Notes under the pieces: generated by a model
The model's input: only the letters and a program-made list of their open reading frames with translations
Database searches by the model: none
What the model was told of the DNA's origin: nothing
Part shown: positions 19,419 through 29,399 of the stretch, in pieces
Layout of the letters: each line of letters begins with the position of its first letter
How positions within the stretch are numbered: position 1 is the stretch's first letter
Position numbers and translations under genes: made by a program
Assembly (NCBI RefSeq): GCF_900475935.1
Contig: NZ_LS483431.1
Coordinates: 1,364,001-1,428,000, forward strand
Reading direction: 5' to 3'
Length of the DNA: 64,000 nt
DNA from: Campylobacter fetus subsp. fetus
Lineage (GTDB): Bacteria > Campylobacterota > Campylobacteria > Campylobacterales > Campylobacteraceae

Positions 19419-20791
19419 CCTTTTATCTTATTAATTATATTCGTGGTGCTCTTTCCATCTACAAAATCTATCAACTTTACTTCACGAACAAACTCGCTTC
19501 CAACAACTTTTTTACCTGTATAATCGGCGCCTTTTACTAAAATATCGGGCTTTAACGTTTTTATCAAATTTAAAGGCGTATCCTCATCAAAAATCACGAC
19601 AAAATCCACGAATTCCAAAGCAGCTAGCATACTTGCTCGGTCGCTTTGGGCATTTACTGGCCTATTGTCTCCTTTTAACTCTTTAACAGATCTATCGGAG
19701 TTTAGCCCTACAACAAGCATATCTCCTATCTTTTTTGCGCTTTGTAAATAACTAATATGTCCGAAATGAAGTATATCGAAACAACCGTTTGTAAATACCA
19801 TAGTTTTACCGCTTCTATCCACTCTTAATAACTCGTCAAGACTTATAATCTTACGTTCAAAGCCGCTTTTCTTAGACTTCAAATTCTCGATTTCTCCCCA
19901 ACTAGCGTCCGCACTTCCTACTTTACCGACTACCACAGCAGCCGCTAAATTTGCTATTTCTATAGACTCTTCTAAACTCATTTTGCTAGCAAGACAGTAT
20001 CCAAGAGTAGCAAGCACGCTATCGCCTGCTCCTGTTACGTCAAATACTTCTTTTGCGAGTGCCGGAAATTTTTTCACATCTTCATCTAAAAGCGCTATTC
20101 CATCTTCGCTTAAAGTAATTAACGAATAATTAAGCTTAAATTTATCTTTAAGCATTTTTAAAGCGTGTTTTAAATCATCTTCGTCATTTATCCCAAATCC
20201 TAGCGCCTCGCTAGCTTCTTTTTTATTTGGTGTTAGCAAAGTAGCGCCGCTGTATTTTGAGTAATCTTTGCCTTTTGGATCTATTAAAACCATTTTCCCT
20301 GATTTTTTCGTGATTCTTATAATCTCTTTTGTAAGATATGGACTTAATACGCCCTTTCCGTAATCACTAAGTAAAACGATATCATATCCACTCAAAATAT
20401 TTTCAAATTTAGATATGATATCATCGCTAACGCCTATCTCGCAAACACTTTCGGTATCTAGTCTGAGTACTTGTTGATGAGCTACCATAATGCGACTTTT
20501 TTGGCTGGATTTTCGTCCTTTTTCTTTGATGATAAGCTCGGTTTTAGCGCCTCTATCTTTTAGAAGTTCAAGTATCTCATCACCAACGTCATCATCACCG
20601 ACAACACTTATAACGCCTACTTCGCTGCCAAGAGTTTTCAAATTTGAAACAACATTTCCTAAACCCCCCAAGCGTTTAGTTTCGTTTTTGATATTTACTA
20701 CTTGCACGGGAGCTTCTGGGGAGATTCTATCGCAACTTCCCCACACGTAATGATCTATCATCAGATCTCCCACTACTAAAACATTAACCAT
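19415..20791 (-). CDS. hldE: Bifunctional heptose-7-phosphate kinase / heptose 1-phosphate adenylyltransferase
   Basis: 458 residues with both domains. Residues about 1-310 form a ribokinase-like kinase (GDLMIDHYVWG, RLGGLGNVVSNL, DVTGAGDSVLATLGY with the catalytic aspartate). Residues about 330-458 are the nucleotidyltransferase (MVFTNGCFDILHFGHISYL with HxGH). It phosphorylates heptose 7-phosphate at C1 and, after GmhB action, makes ADP-D,D-heptose. It overlaps hldD by 8 bases upstream and the racemase gene by 4 downstream. Confidence 0.95.
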   Translation of the reverse strand: MVNVLVVGDLMIDHYVWGSCDRISPEAPVQVVNIKNETKRLGGLGNVVSNLKTLGSEVGVISVVGDDDVGDEILELLKDRGAKTELIIKEKGRKSSQKSRIMVAHQQVLRLDTESVCEIGVSDDIISKFENILSGYDIVLLSDYGKGVLSPYLTKEIIRITKKSGKMVLIDPKGKDYSKYSGATLLTPNKKEASEALGFGINDEDDLKHALKMLKDKFKLNYSLITLSEDGIALLDEDVKKFPALAKEVFDVTGAGDSVLATLGYCLASKMSLEESIEIANLAAAVVVGKVGSADASWGEIENLKSKKSGFERKIISLDELLRVDRSGKTMVFTNGCFDILHFGHISYLQSAKKIGDMLVVGLNSDRSVKELKGDNRPVNAQSDRASMLAALEFVDFVVIFDEDTPLNLIKTLKPDILVKGADYTGKKVVGSEFVREVKLIDFVDGKSTTNIINKIKG

Positions 20792-21752
20792 TTAATTCTT
20801 CCTTAAAAATACGCCTAATCTCCGGCAAATAATCCTTAATTCCATCTTCTAAACTCCATTTTGGCTCATATTTTAATCCATTTTTTGTAGTAGCGATATT
20901 TGCTTGGGTATGAAACTGATACTGAGCAGTATAGGGATTTTTTATATATTCGTTTCCTAAATTTACACCGATTTCACGCTGTAAAATATCGGCGATATCT
21001 TGAAAACTCCTAGGATTTGCCGTTCCTACATTATAAATTCCGCTTATACCATTTATGGCTAGTTTATTTGCATTTATAACGTCTTTTATATAAACAAAAT
21101 CTCTTAAAATTTTATCACTACCTTCAAATAATTTTGGAGTTTTACCGCTTAAAATTTGAAGTCCGAACTGCAAAACCATAGATGCGGTTTTGTTTTTGAA
21201 AAATTCACCTCCGCCATATACGTTAAAATACCTAAGTCCAACGATATGAGTTTTGAACTTAGCATAAAACTCTTTAGCTAGCTCATCCATCATCAATTTA
21301 GAGAAGCCATAAACATTTCCGGGATTTTCAAAACGTCCGACGGTTTGAGGACTTGGAGCATTACCGTATGTGGCGCCGCTGCTTGCGTATATCATTTTTG
21401 AACTGCAGTTTTTAGCTATTTCTAATAGATCTTTGAACGAGTTTAAATTTATTTTTATTATCTCGTCTTGTTCGCTCACGGTAGTATCTGAGACGGCTGC
21501 TTCGTGAAATATAACATCTGGGTTAAAACTCTCTATCTGTTTTAAAGTATCTTTAGAGCAGATATCGCCGCAGTAAATCTCGCCTTTGAAGCCGATTAAA
21601 TTCTTAAAATGCCCAAAGCTTTTTAAATTTCCATTACTAAAAACTTCATTACTTCTAAATTTATCCACAACCAAAACTTCATTATCATTCATAAAATATT
21701 TGGCTAAATTTGAACCGATAAATCCGGCTCCTCCGGTTACTACTATTTTCAT
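20784..21752 (-). CDS. hldD: ADP-L-glycero-D-manno-heptose 6-epimerase
   Basis: About 322 residues, extended [17 protein letters not shown] binds NAD(P); ASSGATYG and [10 protein letters not shown] give the Ser and YxxxK residues; GLRYFNVYG is conserved in HldD. It converts ADP-D,D-heptose to ADP-L,D-heptose, the donor for WaaC and WaaF. I choose ATG 21752 (MKIVV) over the ATG six bases earlier, because AAGGA directly abuts the earlier one and because 21752 gives an ATGA overlap with gmhB. Confidence 0.95.
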   Translation of the reverse strand: MKIVVTGGAGFIGSNLAKYFMNDNEVLVVDKFRSNEVFSNGNLKSFGHFKNLIGFKGEIYCGDICSKDTLKQIESFNPDVIFHEAAVSDTTVSEQDEIIKINLNSFKDLLEIAKNCSSKMIYASSGATYGNAPSPQTVGRFENPGNVYGFSKLMMDELAKEFYAKFKTHIVGLRYFNVYGGGEFFKNKTASMVLQFGLQILSGKTPKLFEGSDKILRDFVYIKDVINANKLAINGISGIYNVGTANPRSFQDIADILQREIGVNLGNEYIKNPYTAQYQFHTQANIATTKNGLKYEPKWSLEDGIKDYLPEIRRIFKEELNG

Positions 21753-22264
21753 ATACATTCCTTAAATACTAACTTATACACGTCTAAAGCAGTTTTTAGG
21801 CTGCTAGTTTCACCGATTAAATAACAATTATTAATGCCTGCGGAGTTTGCGGCTAACATATCGCTATTTTTATCACCTATCATAATTGAGTTTTTTAAAT
21901 TTATGTCGAATTCGCTCAAAGCCTTTAAAATCATACCTGGCTTTGGCTTTCTGCAATCGCAGTTCTCTTCTGGAGAATGAGGACAATAATATACTTTTTT
22001 TATATAAATATCCTCTTTTTTAAATTCATCAAGCATAAATTTAGTTAAATTTAAAAAATCATCACTAGTGTAATATCCTCTTCCTATGCCAGATTGATTT
22101 GTAACTATAAATAGCGCAAAACCGAGCTTCAAAAATCCGCGCAAAGCTTCAAAAATACCATCACAAAACTCAAAATCATCTATTTTGCTAACATATCCTA
22201 AGTCTTTGTTTATAACTCCGTCTCTATCTAAAAAAACCGCTTTTATTTTTTTCATAAAGTGCAT
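21749..22264 (-). CDS. gmhB: D-glycero-beta-D-manno-heptose 1,7-bisphosphate 7-phosphatase
   Basis: 171 residues, HAD superfamily. [13 protein letters not shown] contains the DxD nucleophile pair, [14 protein letters not shown] is motif II, and [19 protein letters not shown] is the zinc-binding Cys/His loop special to Gmh[13 protein letters not shown] is motif IV. It removes the 7-phosphate between the two HldE reactions. First gene of the operon. ATG at 22264 or 22255 could start it, and no clear Shine-Dalgarno decides. Confidence 0.93.
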   Translation of the reverse strand: MHFMKKIKAVFLDRDGVINKDLGYVSKIDDFEFCDGIFEALRGFLKLGFALFIVTNQSGIGRGYYTSDDFLNLTKFMLDEFKKEDIYIKKVYYCPHSPEENCDCRKPKPGMILKALSEFDINLKNSIMIGDKNSDMLAANSAGINNCYLIGETSSLKTALDVYKLVFKECI

Positions 22265-22385
22265 TTTACACGATTTTACATTAAATTTTTATGATTTATT
22301 TTAAATACGATACTCTTGTTTATTATTGATTATATTATCGGGTTTATAATTTCAAATACTAAATTTTTATTTAAGGAGAAAAATT

Positions 22386-22700
22386 ATGAAAAAAATTTTA
22401 GCTATACTAGCAATAGGCTTAGGAACTACCTCTATTTTTGCGGCTGATGGTGCTACTATATTTAACAAATGTAAGGCCTGTCATGGTCAAAAAGCTGAGA
22501 AAAGCTATCTAAACAAAGTTCCTGTACTTACCACAGTAGATGCTGCTGAGAGACTCGCTCTTATGAAAGAGTATAAAGCAGGCACCGTAAATGATGGTAA
22601 AGGTAAATTTGGAATGGGCGGTGTCATGAAAGGTCAAATGGCTACTTTAAGCGAAGCTGATATGGCTGCGGTAAATGACTACATTTCAACATTAAAATAA
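22386..22700 (+). CDS. Periplasmic monoheme cytochrome c, class I (copy 1)
   Basis: 104 residues. Signal peptide of about 19 residues (MKKILAILAIGLGTTSIFAA), then a heme-binding CKACH near residue 32. The axial methionine is probably in KFGMGGVMKGQMATLS. Small soluble electron carrier, like cytochrome c553, likely shuttling between the bc1 complex (petABC, at 55507-58293) and the cbb3 oxidase. A strong RBS (AAGGAGAAA) precedes the ATG and a clear hairpin terminator follows. It is very similar to the cytochrome at 26479, identical over long stretches after residue 19. Confidence 0.92.
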   Translation: MKKILAILAIGLGTTSIFAADGATIFNKCKACHGQKAEKSYLNKVPVLTTVDAAERLALMKEYKAGTVNDGKGKFGMGGVMKGQMATLSEADMAAVNDYISTLK

Positions 22701-22704
22701 TTCA

Positions 22705-22735
22705 AAATAGCAGGATAATCCTGCTATTTCTTTTA
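22705..22735 (+). terminator. Rho-independent terminator after cytochrome c copy 1
   Basis: An 11-bp perfect stem, AAATAGCAGGA and TCCTGCTATTT with loop TAA, sits 4 bases after the cytochrome stop codon and is followed by CTTTTAAATTT. On the other strand it could also end the autotransporter transcript, whose stop is at 22763. Confidence 0.8.
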
Positions 22736-22762
22736 AATTTAATTAAATCTAAAAACTAATTT

Positions 22763-25700
22763 TTAAAATTTAAAACCTAAATTTGCTAAAATATTAAAAT
22801 TATACTGATCTTTAGCAATCTCGTTTATAAGGTCAAAACGCATAAAAAATGAGTTAGTATAATCAAACTGCGAACTAAATCCTAAATATACAAGATCTCT
22901 ATTTAAAGCATATCTTTGAGTAAAAGTTTGATTTTGAAAATCTCTAAATTTAACTCTATTTTTCAGATCCTTACCGCTCAATCTATACTCATAAATAACA
23001 AATCCAGAAAGCTTAGTATTAACATCAAATTTATCCAAATCGTACGATAGATTAATTCCGGCGGTAATAGACGTGCTATCATGTCTGATTTTGTCATAAG
23101 ATTTCGCAAATACATTTCCGCTCTCGTTAAAAGAGTCTTGAAAAATATAACTATAGCTAAAATACGAAAGCGGAGTTATGGTAAATGAGTTTATTTTTAA
23201 ATCTTTTGCCAAACCAAATTCGGCCGAAGCTAAAAAGTTATTATAACTACCGCTTAAAATCTCGCTGCTACCCAACAATCCTCTTTGCATAGTATTGCGC
23301 CCAAATCCTAAACTAGCTCCACTTAAGACTTTTACGCTATCTAAATCCAAAATATAATTTGAGCCGAAATTAACATATTTGCTCTTAGAATTCGAATCTT
23401 CAAAATTTAACTTAGATTCCAAATAACTAGTATTAAAAGTTAACTGCGAATTATCGCTTGGTTTTGCCCCTATAGTAAAGTTAAGACCATATGATTTACC
23501 GCTATAATTATCTCCGTTAATCTTCTTATAACTAGGACTCATATACCAAATATAGCGCTTTTCATCATATGAATTTATGCCAAGATCAATAGCTATATCC
23601 GAGGCTAAAGAGGCTAACAAAATCGGTTCGGTTTCAAAATTACGAGCTAAACTTAAACCTTGAGAAGTAGGATTTAACGCAAAAAGCATACTGTTTTGAT
23701 TAAATTGATGATGTCCGTTAACTATTTGAGCCGTGTTACTCATATAATCTATAGACTCCATAGTTTTTAAAGCCTTATCAAAGTTTTTTGAATCCGCATT
23801 ATCTAAAAAAGCAAAATAATCCTTATAGCGTTTATCTAAATTTGCCATAGAACGAATTTCTCTTAAAGCAGCACCGATATCGCTATTTGGTCTATTATAA
23901 GCATCTGGTTTTATGGTAGGAGTTACAATTAAATTATTATTTGAATCCGGATTTTTATCTTGATTTTGATCCGGTTTATTTACTTCATCTTGCGTCGGAC
24001 CAGAAATATTATCTTCTTTATCAGACGGTTTTGGAGCCGGCTCTATAGGATGAACAGGATTACTCGGATTTGGATCTTTATCAGGCTCAGGCAAAATCGG
24101 ATCTGGATTTTGATCTGGTTTTTGATCTGCGGCATTATCTTTATCTTGCTCATTTATATCTAGTTGTGGAAGATCTGGTTTATTTATAGAAGTTTTATCT
24201 TCATCTAAAACCGCTATGAAATTTATAGCGTTATTGCCGACAACCGCAACATTTGAAAAATCGTTTAAATGCGCTTTTAATCCGCCTAAATCGATACTAA
24301 CATAACTACCGCTAGTATAAAAAGCAGGTAGAGGTATATATTCAAGTTTTCCTTGTATATTATAATTGGCAGCAATTAGCTTTGAGTTTTTCTTGTCTCC
24401 GAAATCCAGCTGCAAAGTGCCAGCACTACTTTGTTCATAAGTTCCATTGACTGTTAAATCGCTTAAATCTTGATTTCCCGGTCTTACTATACCATCGTTA
24501 TATAAATTCCTATCGATTACTCCATCGCCGCTAAGACTAGCTGTATTTTCTACATATACATTGCTTGATATAAATCCTCCGCTTTGGTCGGCTCTTTTAG
24601 AGATATTTAAGCCACCTTGTCTAACGATAGTTGCACCTAAATAGCTATTTTCTCCGGTTAATTTCAATACTCCGTTTCCGTTTTTAATAAATCCAACATT
24701 TAAATCTGCAAGCCCTATAGGTAAATTTAAAGCGCCGGCGTTGTGAGTTGAACTATCCCATTTTCTTTGCGAGATATCATTGCTAAATTCTGCATCCATT
24801 CCTTTAGTATCTAATTTATAATACACGGCGCTGGATTCTTGTTTGTAATTTTGAACGATATCACTATGACTTAAACGATTTGCATCAAGAACGGATAATC
24901 CACCCATTGCCTTTTTAACATCCAAAATTCCCTGCCCAAACATATCTTCTTTTTTTATCTCCCATACTGCGGCGTATCCACCATCAACTAATACATGAGA
25001 TGACAAAGTAGGATATTTGATATTATTAAGTTGCGATAATCCCGCAACTAACGCTCTGTCATAACCAGCACTCATCAAATCAATGTTGATTTGATCTTTA
25101 TCGATACTTCCGTCATCTTTTCTTGGTATAGGGTTATCTATATAAAATATAGCATAATAATTTCTTTTAGTGCCAAAATACGGACTATTTCTATCGCTAT
25201 CAAGACCGTTAGTCTCTTTTATGACGACTTTTGGGGCTTGGTAGTCTCTATTTGCCGTGCTTAATAACACATCGGCTATCTCTTTACCGTTTAGAAATGG
25301 AAATTTTTGGGCAACCAAAGCCGCTGCACCGCTTACCATAGGAGCAGCCATTGAAGTTCCGCTTTTTTTGGTATAAAGATTTCTATCGACTCTACCAAAA
25401 GAAGGTCGTATCATATATGGAGAATTTACGTTATTGATATTCGTTCCTGGTGCAACCAAAGAGTAATTTTGCGTTCCTTTTAGTCCGTTGCTAAATTCCG
25501 GAGATCCTTTAGAGCTTATAATAATCTTTCCGTTACTATCTTTTGATATATTAGCACTATCTAAAGCACCAACTACTAACCACGAACGAAAAGACTCATC
25601 GTAATAAGGAAGCGTACCAAAAAGACCGGGAGAAACAATCCCCTCATTTCCGGCAGCAAAAACAACTAAGGTGTTTTTATCCCTTGATAATCTTGATAGA

Positions 25701-26251
25701 TTTTCAGACGGTTTTGAATTACCATAAGCTTGACGAATAAAAAAATTAGCATCCCTAGAGCTTAGCGATTTCACGTAATAAGTACTTCCTTGCATACTTA
25801 CTATCGGATACATATTTGCATTCCAGCTGTTGTTTATAACGCTAACATCTTTATCGACAAAAAAGTCATATATATTTGGAGGAGTTAGAGTACCTATGTT
25901 ATTATGACCCGTTATCTGCGCAGCATAAATACTAGCATCATAGGCCACTCCGTAAGGATTTGAAGCATTTATATACTTTCCTGCCATAATTCCAGCCACG
26001 TGACTACCGTGAGTATCGATAGTAAAATCAGGCGTATAAGCTCCATACTTATCTTTTGAGTAAATTTGTTCAATCAACTTACCAGATAAGCTAGGGTGAT
26101 CGCTTCTAACAGCGCCATCTATAATGCCTACTTTTATACCGCTACCAGTAATCCCGTCATCATAAGCGCTTTGTGCATTTATAAGCTCAAGATCGCTTAC
26201 GGCACAAACTTGCAACACAGATGCTGCAACTATACATATACACCTTTTCAT
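22763..26251 (-). CDS. Subtilisin-like (S8) serine protease autotransporter
   Basis: 1162 residues, type Va autotransporter. A signal peptide of about 18 residues is followed by an S8 peptidase domain (about 25-345). The triad is D45 (VGIIDGAV), H81 (DTHGSHVAG) and S300 (SGTSMAAP), with oxyanion Asn202 in FAAGNEG; all are intact. Residues about 480-690 hold beta-helix repeats (GVLKLTGENSYLGATIV, autotransporter-associated strand). Residues about 715-805 are a Pro/Asp/Asn/Lys-rich linker. The final 280 residues are an outer-membrane barrel ending in aromatic FKF. It would be displayed or secreted and could cleave host or own surface proteins. Monocistronic; it interrupts the cytochrome-ccoS synteny of C. 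jejuni. Confidence 0.93.
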   Translation of the reverse strand: MKRCICIVAASVLQVCAVSDLELINAQSAYDDGITGSGIKVGIIDGAVRSDHPSLSGKLIEQIYSKDKYGAYTPDFTIDTHGSHVAGIMAGKYINASNPYGVAYDASIYAAQITGHNNIGTLTPPNIYDFFVDKDVSVINNSWNANMYPIVSMQGSTYYVKSLSSRDANFFIRQAYGNSKPSENLSRLSRDKNTLVVFAAGNEGIVSPGLFGTLPYYDESFRSWLVVGALDSANISKDSNGKIIISSKGSPEFSNGLKGTQNYSLVAPGTNINNVNSPYMIRPSFGRVDRNLYTKKSGTSMAAPMVSGAAALVAQKFPFLNGKEIADVLLSTANRDYQAPKVVIKETNGLDSDRNSPYFGTKRNYYAIFYIDNPIPRKDDGSIDKDQINIDLMSAGYDRALVAGLSQLNNIKYPTLSSHVLVDGGYAAVWEIKKEDMFGQGILDVKKAMGGLSVLDANRLSHSDIVQNYKQESSAVYYKLDTKGMDAEFSNDISQRKWDSSTHNAGALNLPIGLADLNVGFIKNGNGVLKLTGENSYLGATIVRQGGLNISKRADQSGGFISSNVYVENTASLSGDGVIDRNLYNDGIVRPGNQDLSDLTVNGTYEQSSAGTLQLDFGDKKNSKLIAANYNIQGKLEYIPLPAFYTSGSYVSIDLGGLKAHLNDFSNVAVVGNNAINFIAVLDEDKTSINKPDLPQLDINEQDKDNAADQKPDQNPDPILPEPDKDPNPSNPVHPIEPAPKPSDKEDNISGPTQDEVNKPDQNQDKNPDSNNNLIVTPTIKPDAYNRPNSDIGAALREIRSMANLDKRYKDYFAFLDNADSKNFDKALKTMESIDYMSNTAQIVNGHHQFNQNSMLFALNPTSQGLSLARNFETEPILLASLASDIAIDLGINSYDEKRYIWYMSPSYKKINGDNYSGKSYGLNFTIGAKPSDNSQLTFNTSYLESKLNFEDSNSKSKYVNFGSNYILDLDSVKVLSGASLGFGRNTMQRGLLGSSEILSGSYNNFLASAEFGLAKDLKINSFTITPLSYFSYSYIFQDSFNESGNVFAKSYDKIRHDSTSITAGINLSYDLDKFDVNTKLSGFVIYEYRLSGKDLKNRVKFRDFQNQTFTQRYALNRDLVYLGFSSQFDYTNSFFMRFDLINEIAKDQYNFNILANLGFKF

Positions 26252-26478
26252 TAATATTTTTATAATCCTTTTAAATAATTTTATATCTACTAAATTCTAA
26301 TTATTAAAATTTAATAATATATAAATATCTAAATCTTATTTATTATACTATTGTATAAATTTATTCTAAATTTAATACAAATTTATTTTTATAAATTAAC
26401 ATATTGAATTTATCATTAATCCAAAATTTAGTCTTTTATTATTATAATTACCGATATTTTGTAATTAAAGGATATTAA
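26252..26478. other. AT-rich divergent promoter region
   Basis: About 227 bp between the divergent autotransporter and cytochrome genes, composed almost wholly of A and T. A TATAAT-like element occurs in ATTATTATAATTACC about 30 bases before the cytochrome ATG. I see no coding potential, no clear operator and no repeat. Confidence 0.5.
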
Positions 26479-26793
26479 ATGAAAAATTTTTTACTAGTTT
26501 TAGCGTGTGGTGCATTTGCGTGTAGTGCATTTGCAGCTGATGGTGCAACAATATATAAAAAATGTGCAACATGTCATGGTCTAAAAGCTGAAAAAAAATA
26601 TTTAAATAAAGTTCCGGTATTGACTGAAGTTGATGCAGCTACTAGACTTGCTGATATGAAAGAGTATAAAGCAGGTACTCTAAATGCAGGCAAAGGCAAA
26701 TTCGGAATGGGCGGCATAATGAAAGGTCAAATGGCTACTTTAAGCGAAGAAGATATGGCGGCGGTAAATGACTATATCTCAACTCTAAAATAA
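26479..26793 (+). CDS. Periplasmic monoheme cytochrome c, class I (copy 2)
   Basis: 104 residues. Signal peptide MKNFLLVLACGAFACSAFAA, heme motif CATCH near residue 32, and the same methionine-rich C-terminal region (KFGMGGIMKGQMATLS). From residue 20 on it matches copy 1 at roughly four of five positions, with the last 30 residues almost identical; the signal peptides differ. It is the copy next to ccoS, the position of the single cytochrome in C. jejuni, so this may be the ancestral one. RBS AAAGGA precedes the ATG. Confidence 0.92.
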   Translation: MKNFLLVLACGAFACSAFAADGATIYKKCATCHGLKAEKKYLNKVPVLTEVDAATRLADMKEYKAGTLNAGKGKFGMGGIMKGQMATLSEEDMAAVNDYISTLK

Positions 26794-26796
26794 GTC

Positions 26797-27027
26797 TTAA
26801 TCAGGCGGACGATAGCCGTCCGCTTCTTTTTTCTTTATCAGTTCATTTCGTCTTTTTTCCATATTATAAGCATCATTTAACGTATCTTCGCTATCATATT
26901 TTGTACCGTCTAAAAATTTAGCGTAATCATCAAATTGTCTATTTTTTATCCCCCAAAGCAATCCAAAAAGAGCAAGCGCTCCAAGCAAAGTAGAAATCCC
27001 AAGCATAATGGCTATTATCATTCCCAT
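26797..27027 (-). CDS. ccoS: cbb3-type cytochrome oxidase assembly protein
   Basis: 76 residues with one N-terminal transmembrane helix (IIAIMLGISTLLGALALFGLLWGI) followed by KNRQFDDYAKFL, the typical CcoS W-x-(I/L)-x-x-x-Q-(F/Y)-(D/E)-D block. CcoS is needed for heme and copper insertion into cbb3 oxidase. It starts three bases after the ccoI stop, so the two form one operon. The C-terminal codons overlap a terminator hairpin serving the convergent cytochrome gene. Confidence 0.88.
   Translation of the reverse strand: MGMIIAIMLGISTLLGALALFGLLWGIKNRQFDDYAKFLDGTKYDSEDTLNDAYNMEKRRNELIKKKEADGYRPPD
26805..26832 (+). terminator. Terminator for cytochrome c copy 2, embedded in the ccoS 3' end
   Basis: Stem GCGGACG / CGTCCGC (7 bp, loop ATAGC) followed by TTCTTTTTTCTTT on the plus strand. 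It starts 11 bases after the cytochrome stop and lies inside the last codons of the convergent ccoS gene (encoding DGYRPPD), so one DNA stretch serves both roles. Confidence 0.7.
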
Positions 27028-27029
27028 AT

Positions 27030-29399
27030 TTATCCTTTAAATTTAATTCTTATTTTAGCAGAATTTAAAACGACAATGATAGAGCTAAAAGACATAGATA
27101 AAGCCGCAAACAAAGGTATAATAAAACCGGCCATAGCAAGAGGAATGGTAATAGCATTGTAAAACAGGGAAAATCCAAGATTTTGCTTTACTGTTTTAAA
27201 TGTAAATTTAGAAATATCAAGAGCATCTTTCAAGCTTTTTAAGCTATCATTTAGAAGTACGACATCACTTTTTTCAACACTGATTTGCGCTCCGCCTCCA
27301 AGGCAAATCCCTACTTTAGCACTACTTAAAGCTACAGCATCATTTATACCGTCGCCAACCATCACGACTTGCATATTATTGTTCAATTCTTTGATAATAC
27401 GTGACTTTTCAATAGGAGTCGTTTCTGCGTAAAACTCGCTTATGCCAAGTTCATTTGCGACTTTGTTAGCTACGCTTTTTTTATCTCCAGTTAACATCAC
27501 TACTTTATATCCGGATTTTATAAGATCATTTACCACGATTTTTGCATCGTCTCTTAATTCATCGGCAAGCTCAAAAGAGGCAGCTACTTTACCGTCTATA
27601 GCAAAATAATAACTCAAACTTTCACTCTCAAACTCCCCAAATCCTAATTCTCGCATAAACTCACTGCTCCCTCCGGCTAAAGATATATTTTTAAATTTAG
27701 CCTTTACTCCACGCGCTAATATATTTTTCACATCGCTAAGCTGATAAATACTACCGTCTAAACTATTTTTTAAAGCAACGCTAACAGGATGAGTAGAAAC
27801 ATTTAAAAGCGAATACAAAAGATTTTGATCAAATTCGGTAAATTTAGTAGCTTTTATCAAATTTAACTTTGCCTTTGAAAGCGTTCCTGTTTTATCAAAT
27901 ACCACGCATTCGCACTTTGCCAAACTCTCCAGAATTCTAGCTTCTTTAAAAACGATACCTTTTTTCAGTCCTACTCCTAAACCAATCAAAGTAGCAACAG
28001 GAGTAGCGAGACTAAGAGCGCACGGACAAGCTATTATGATGACGCTAACAGCTACAACAACGGCATTTGGAATACTTCCAAAATAAATATACCAAAATAA
28101 AAAAGTAGCAAATCCAAGCGCTAATATCGCAAATGAGAATCTAGCCGAAATTTGATTTGCCAACTCCTCTATGCGCGGTTTTTTGAAACTAGCTTTTTCA
28201 AGTAGAGCTATTATCTTGCTTAACACCGAGCTTTCAAAACTTTTAGATGTCCTATACTCGACACTTCCATCCACGCATATGACGCCGCTTGTTATATTGT
28301 CTCCGGTTTTTAACAGTATAGGCGCACTCTCGCCGCTAAGACTAGAATAATCAAAACTCCCAACTCCGTTTAAAATCTCGCCGTCTATTTGAACTCTCTC
28401 GCCCGGGCGAACCATTACAATATCGCCCTCTTTTACCTCATTGACATCTTTTAGCTCGAAATCATTACCATTTTTTACATAAATTTCAGAAACTAGCATA
28501 GAGCTTAGACTATCTAAATTATCAATTGAACGCTTTTTACTAACAATTTCTAAAAATTTCCCTATAAAAACAAAAGTTATTATCATAGCTACTGAGTCAA
28601 AATATACCTCGCCTTGCCTAAAAAGCATAGCATAAACGGAGTAAAAATATGCTATGGATGCGCCTGCTGCGACACTTAGATCCATAGAGGCACTTCTGTT
28701 TTTCAAACTCATCCACGCTGAGCGGTAAAACTCACTTCCGGTATAAAATAAAACAGGACTTGCTAAAACAAACTCGGCAAAATGCAAAATATCTTTCACA
28801 TCTTGACTCATTCCGCTAAAATATCCACCGTACAAAGCGATAGCAACCCACATTATATTCATCGTACAAAATAGACCGACAAGCATTTTTGCGTAAAATT
28901 CTCTACGCTTCGTGCTAGCTCTTAGCTCTGCTTTATTTGGATCGTATGGGATCGGATTATATCCTATGGCTCTTATTTTATTTAGAATTTCAGTAAGTTT
29001 TACTGTATTGTCATCCCATTTTATATGAGCTTTATTTGTAGCCGAGTTTAACTCTGCTTCTATGATACCATCGGTATGAGCTAAGACTTTTTCATTTAGC
29101 CAGATACAAGCAGAGCAGTGAATTCCCTCTATAATAAGATAAATTTCACAAAATCCACCATCGCTTTTAACATAATTTTTATAAAAACTTTTGCACGGTT
29201 CTTCGCTTAAAGTCTGGTTTGAAGCTTTTATGTGTTTTTCTCTACCAAGTCTCTCGTAAAACTCGCCAAGACCGTTTGAGTTTAAAAACGAATATACGTT
29301 TTTGCAGCCATTACAACAAAACTCGCACCCATCATTATCTTTTATCGCTCCGCTATCATCAAACTCGCCTTTACAATGCAAACAGACAAAATTACCCAT
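27030..29399 (-). CDS. ccoI: Copper-translocating P1B-type ATPase for cbb3 oxidase assembly
   Basis: 789 residues. The N-terminus has the cysteine-rich metal-binding domain of FixI/CcoI (CLHCKGEF, CEFCCNGCKNVY) and an HMA domain with IEGIHCSACIW. Then come the P-type signatures: LSGES, the membrane CPC motif in IIACPCALSLATP, the phosphorylated aspartate in VFDKTGTLSKAK, HP in STHPVSVAL, and VMVGDGINDAVAL. It exports Cu(I) for cbb3 oxidase maturation rather than for detoxification. Directly upstream of ccoS in the same operon. Start ATG at 29399 has no nearby competitor. Confidence 0.93.
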   Translation of the reverse strand: MGNFVCLHCKGEFDDSGAIKDNDGCEFCCNGCKNVYSFLNSNGLGEFYERLGREKHIKASNQTLSEEPCKSFYKNYVKSDGGFCEIYLIIEGIHCSACIWLNEKVLAHTDGIIEAELNSATNKAHIKWDDNTVKLTEILNKIRAIGYNPIPYDPNKAELRASTKRREFYAKMLVGLFCTMNIMWVAIALYGGYFSGMSQDVKDILHFAEFVLASPVLFYTGSEFYRSAWMSLKNRSASMDLSVAAGASIAYFYSVYAMLFRQGEVYFDSVAMIITFVFIGKFLEIVSKKRSIDNLDSLSSMLVSEIYVKNGNDFELKDVNEVKEGDIVMVRPGERVQIDGEILNGVGSFDYSSLSGESAPILLKTGDNITSGVICVDGSVEYRTSKSFESSVLSKIIALLEKASFKKPRIEELANQISARFSFAILALGFATFLFWYIYFGSIPNAVVVAVSVIIIACPCALSLATPVATLIGLGVGLKKGIVFKEARILESLAKCECVVFDKTGTLSKAKLNLIKATKFTEFDQNLLYSLLNVSTHPVSVALKNSLDGSIYQLSDVKNILARGVKAKFKNISLAGGSSEFMRELGFGEFESESLSYYFAIDGKVAASFELADELRDDAKIVVNDLIKSGYKVVMLTGDKKSVANKVANELGISEFYAETTPIEKSRIIKELNNNMQVVMVGDGINDAVALSSAKVGICLGGGAQISVEKSDVVLLNDSLKSLKDALDISKFTFKTVKQNLGFSLFYNAITIPLAMAGFIIPLFAALSMSFSSIIVVLNSAKIRIKFKG

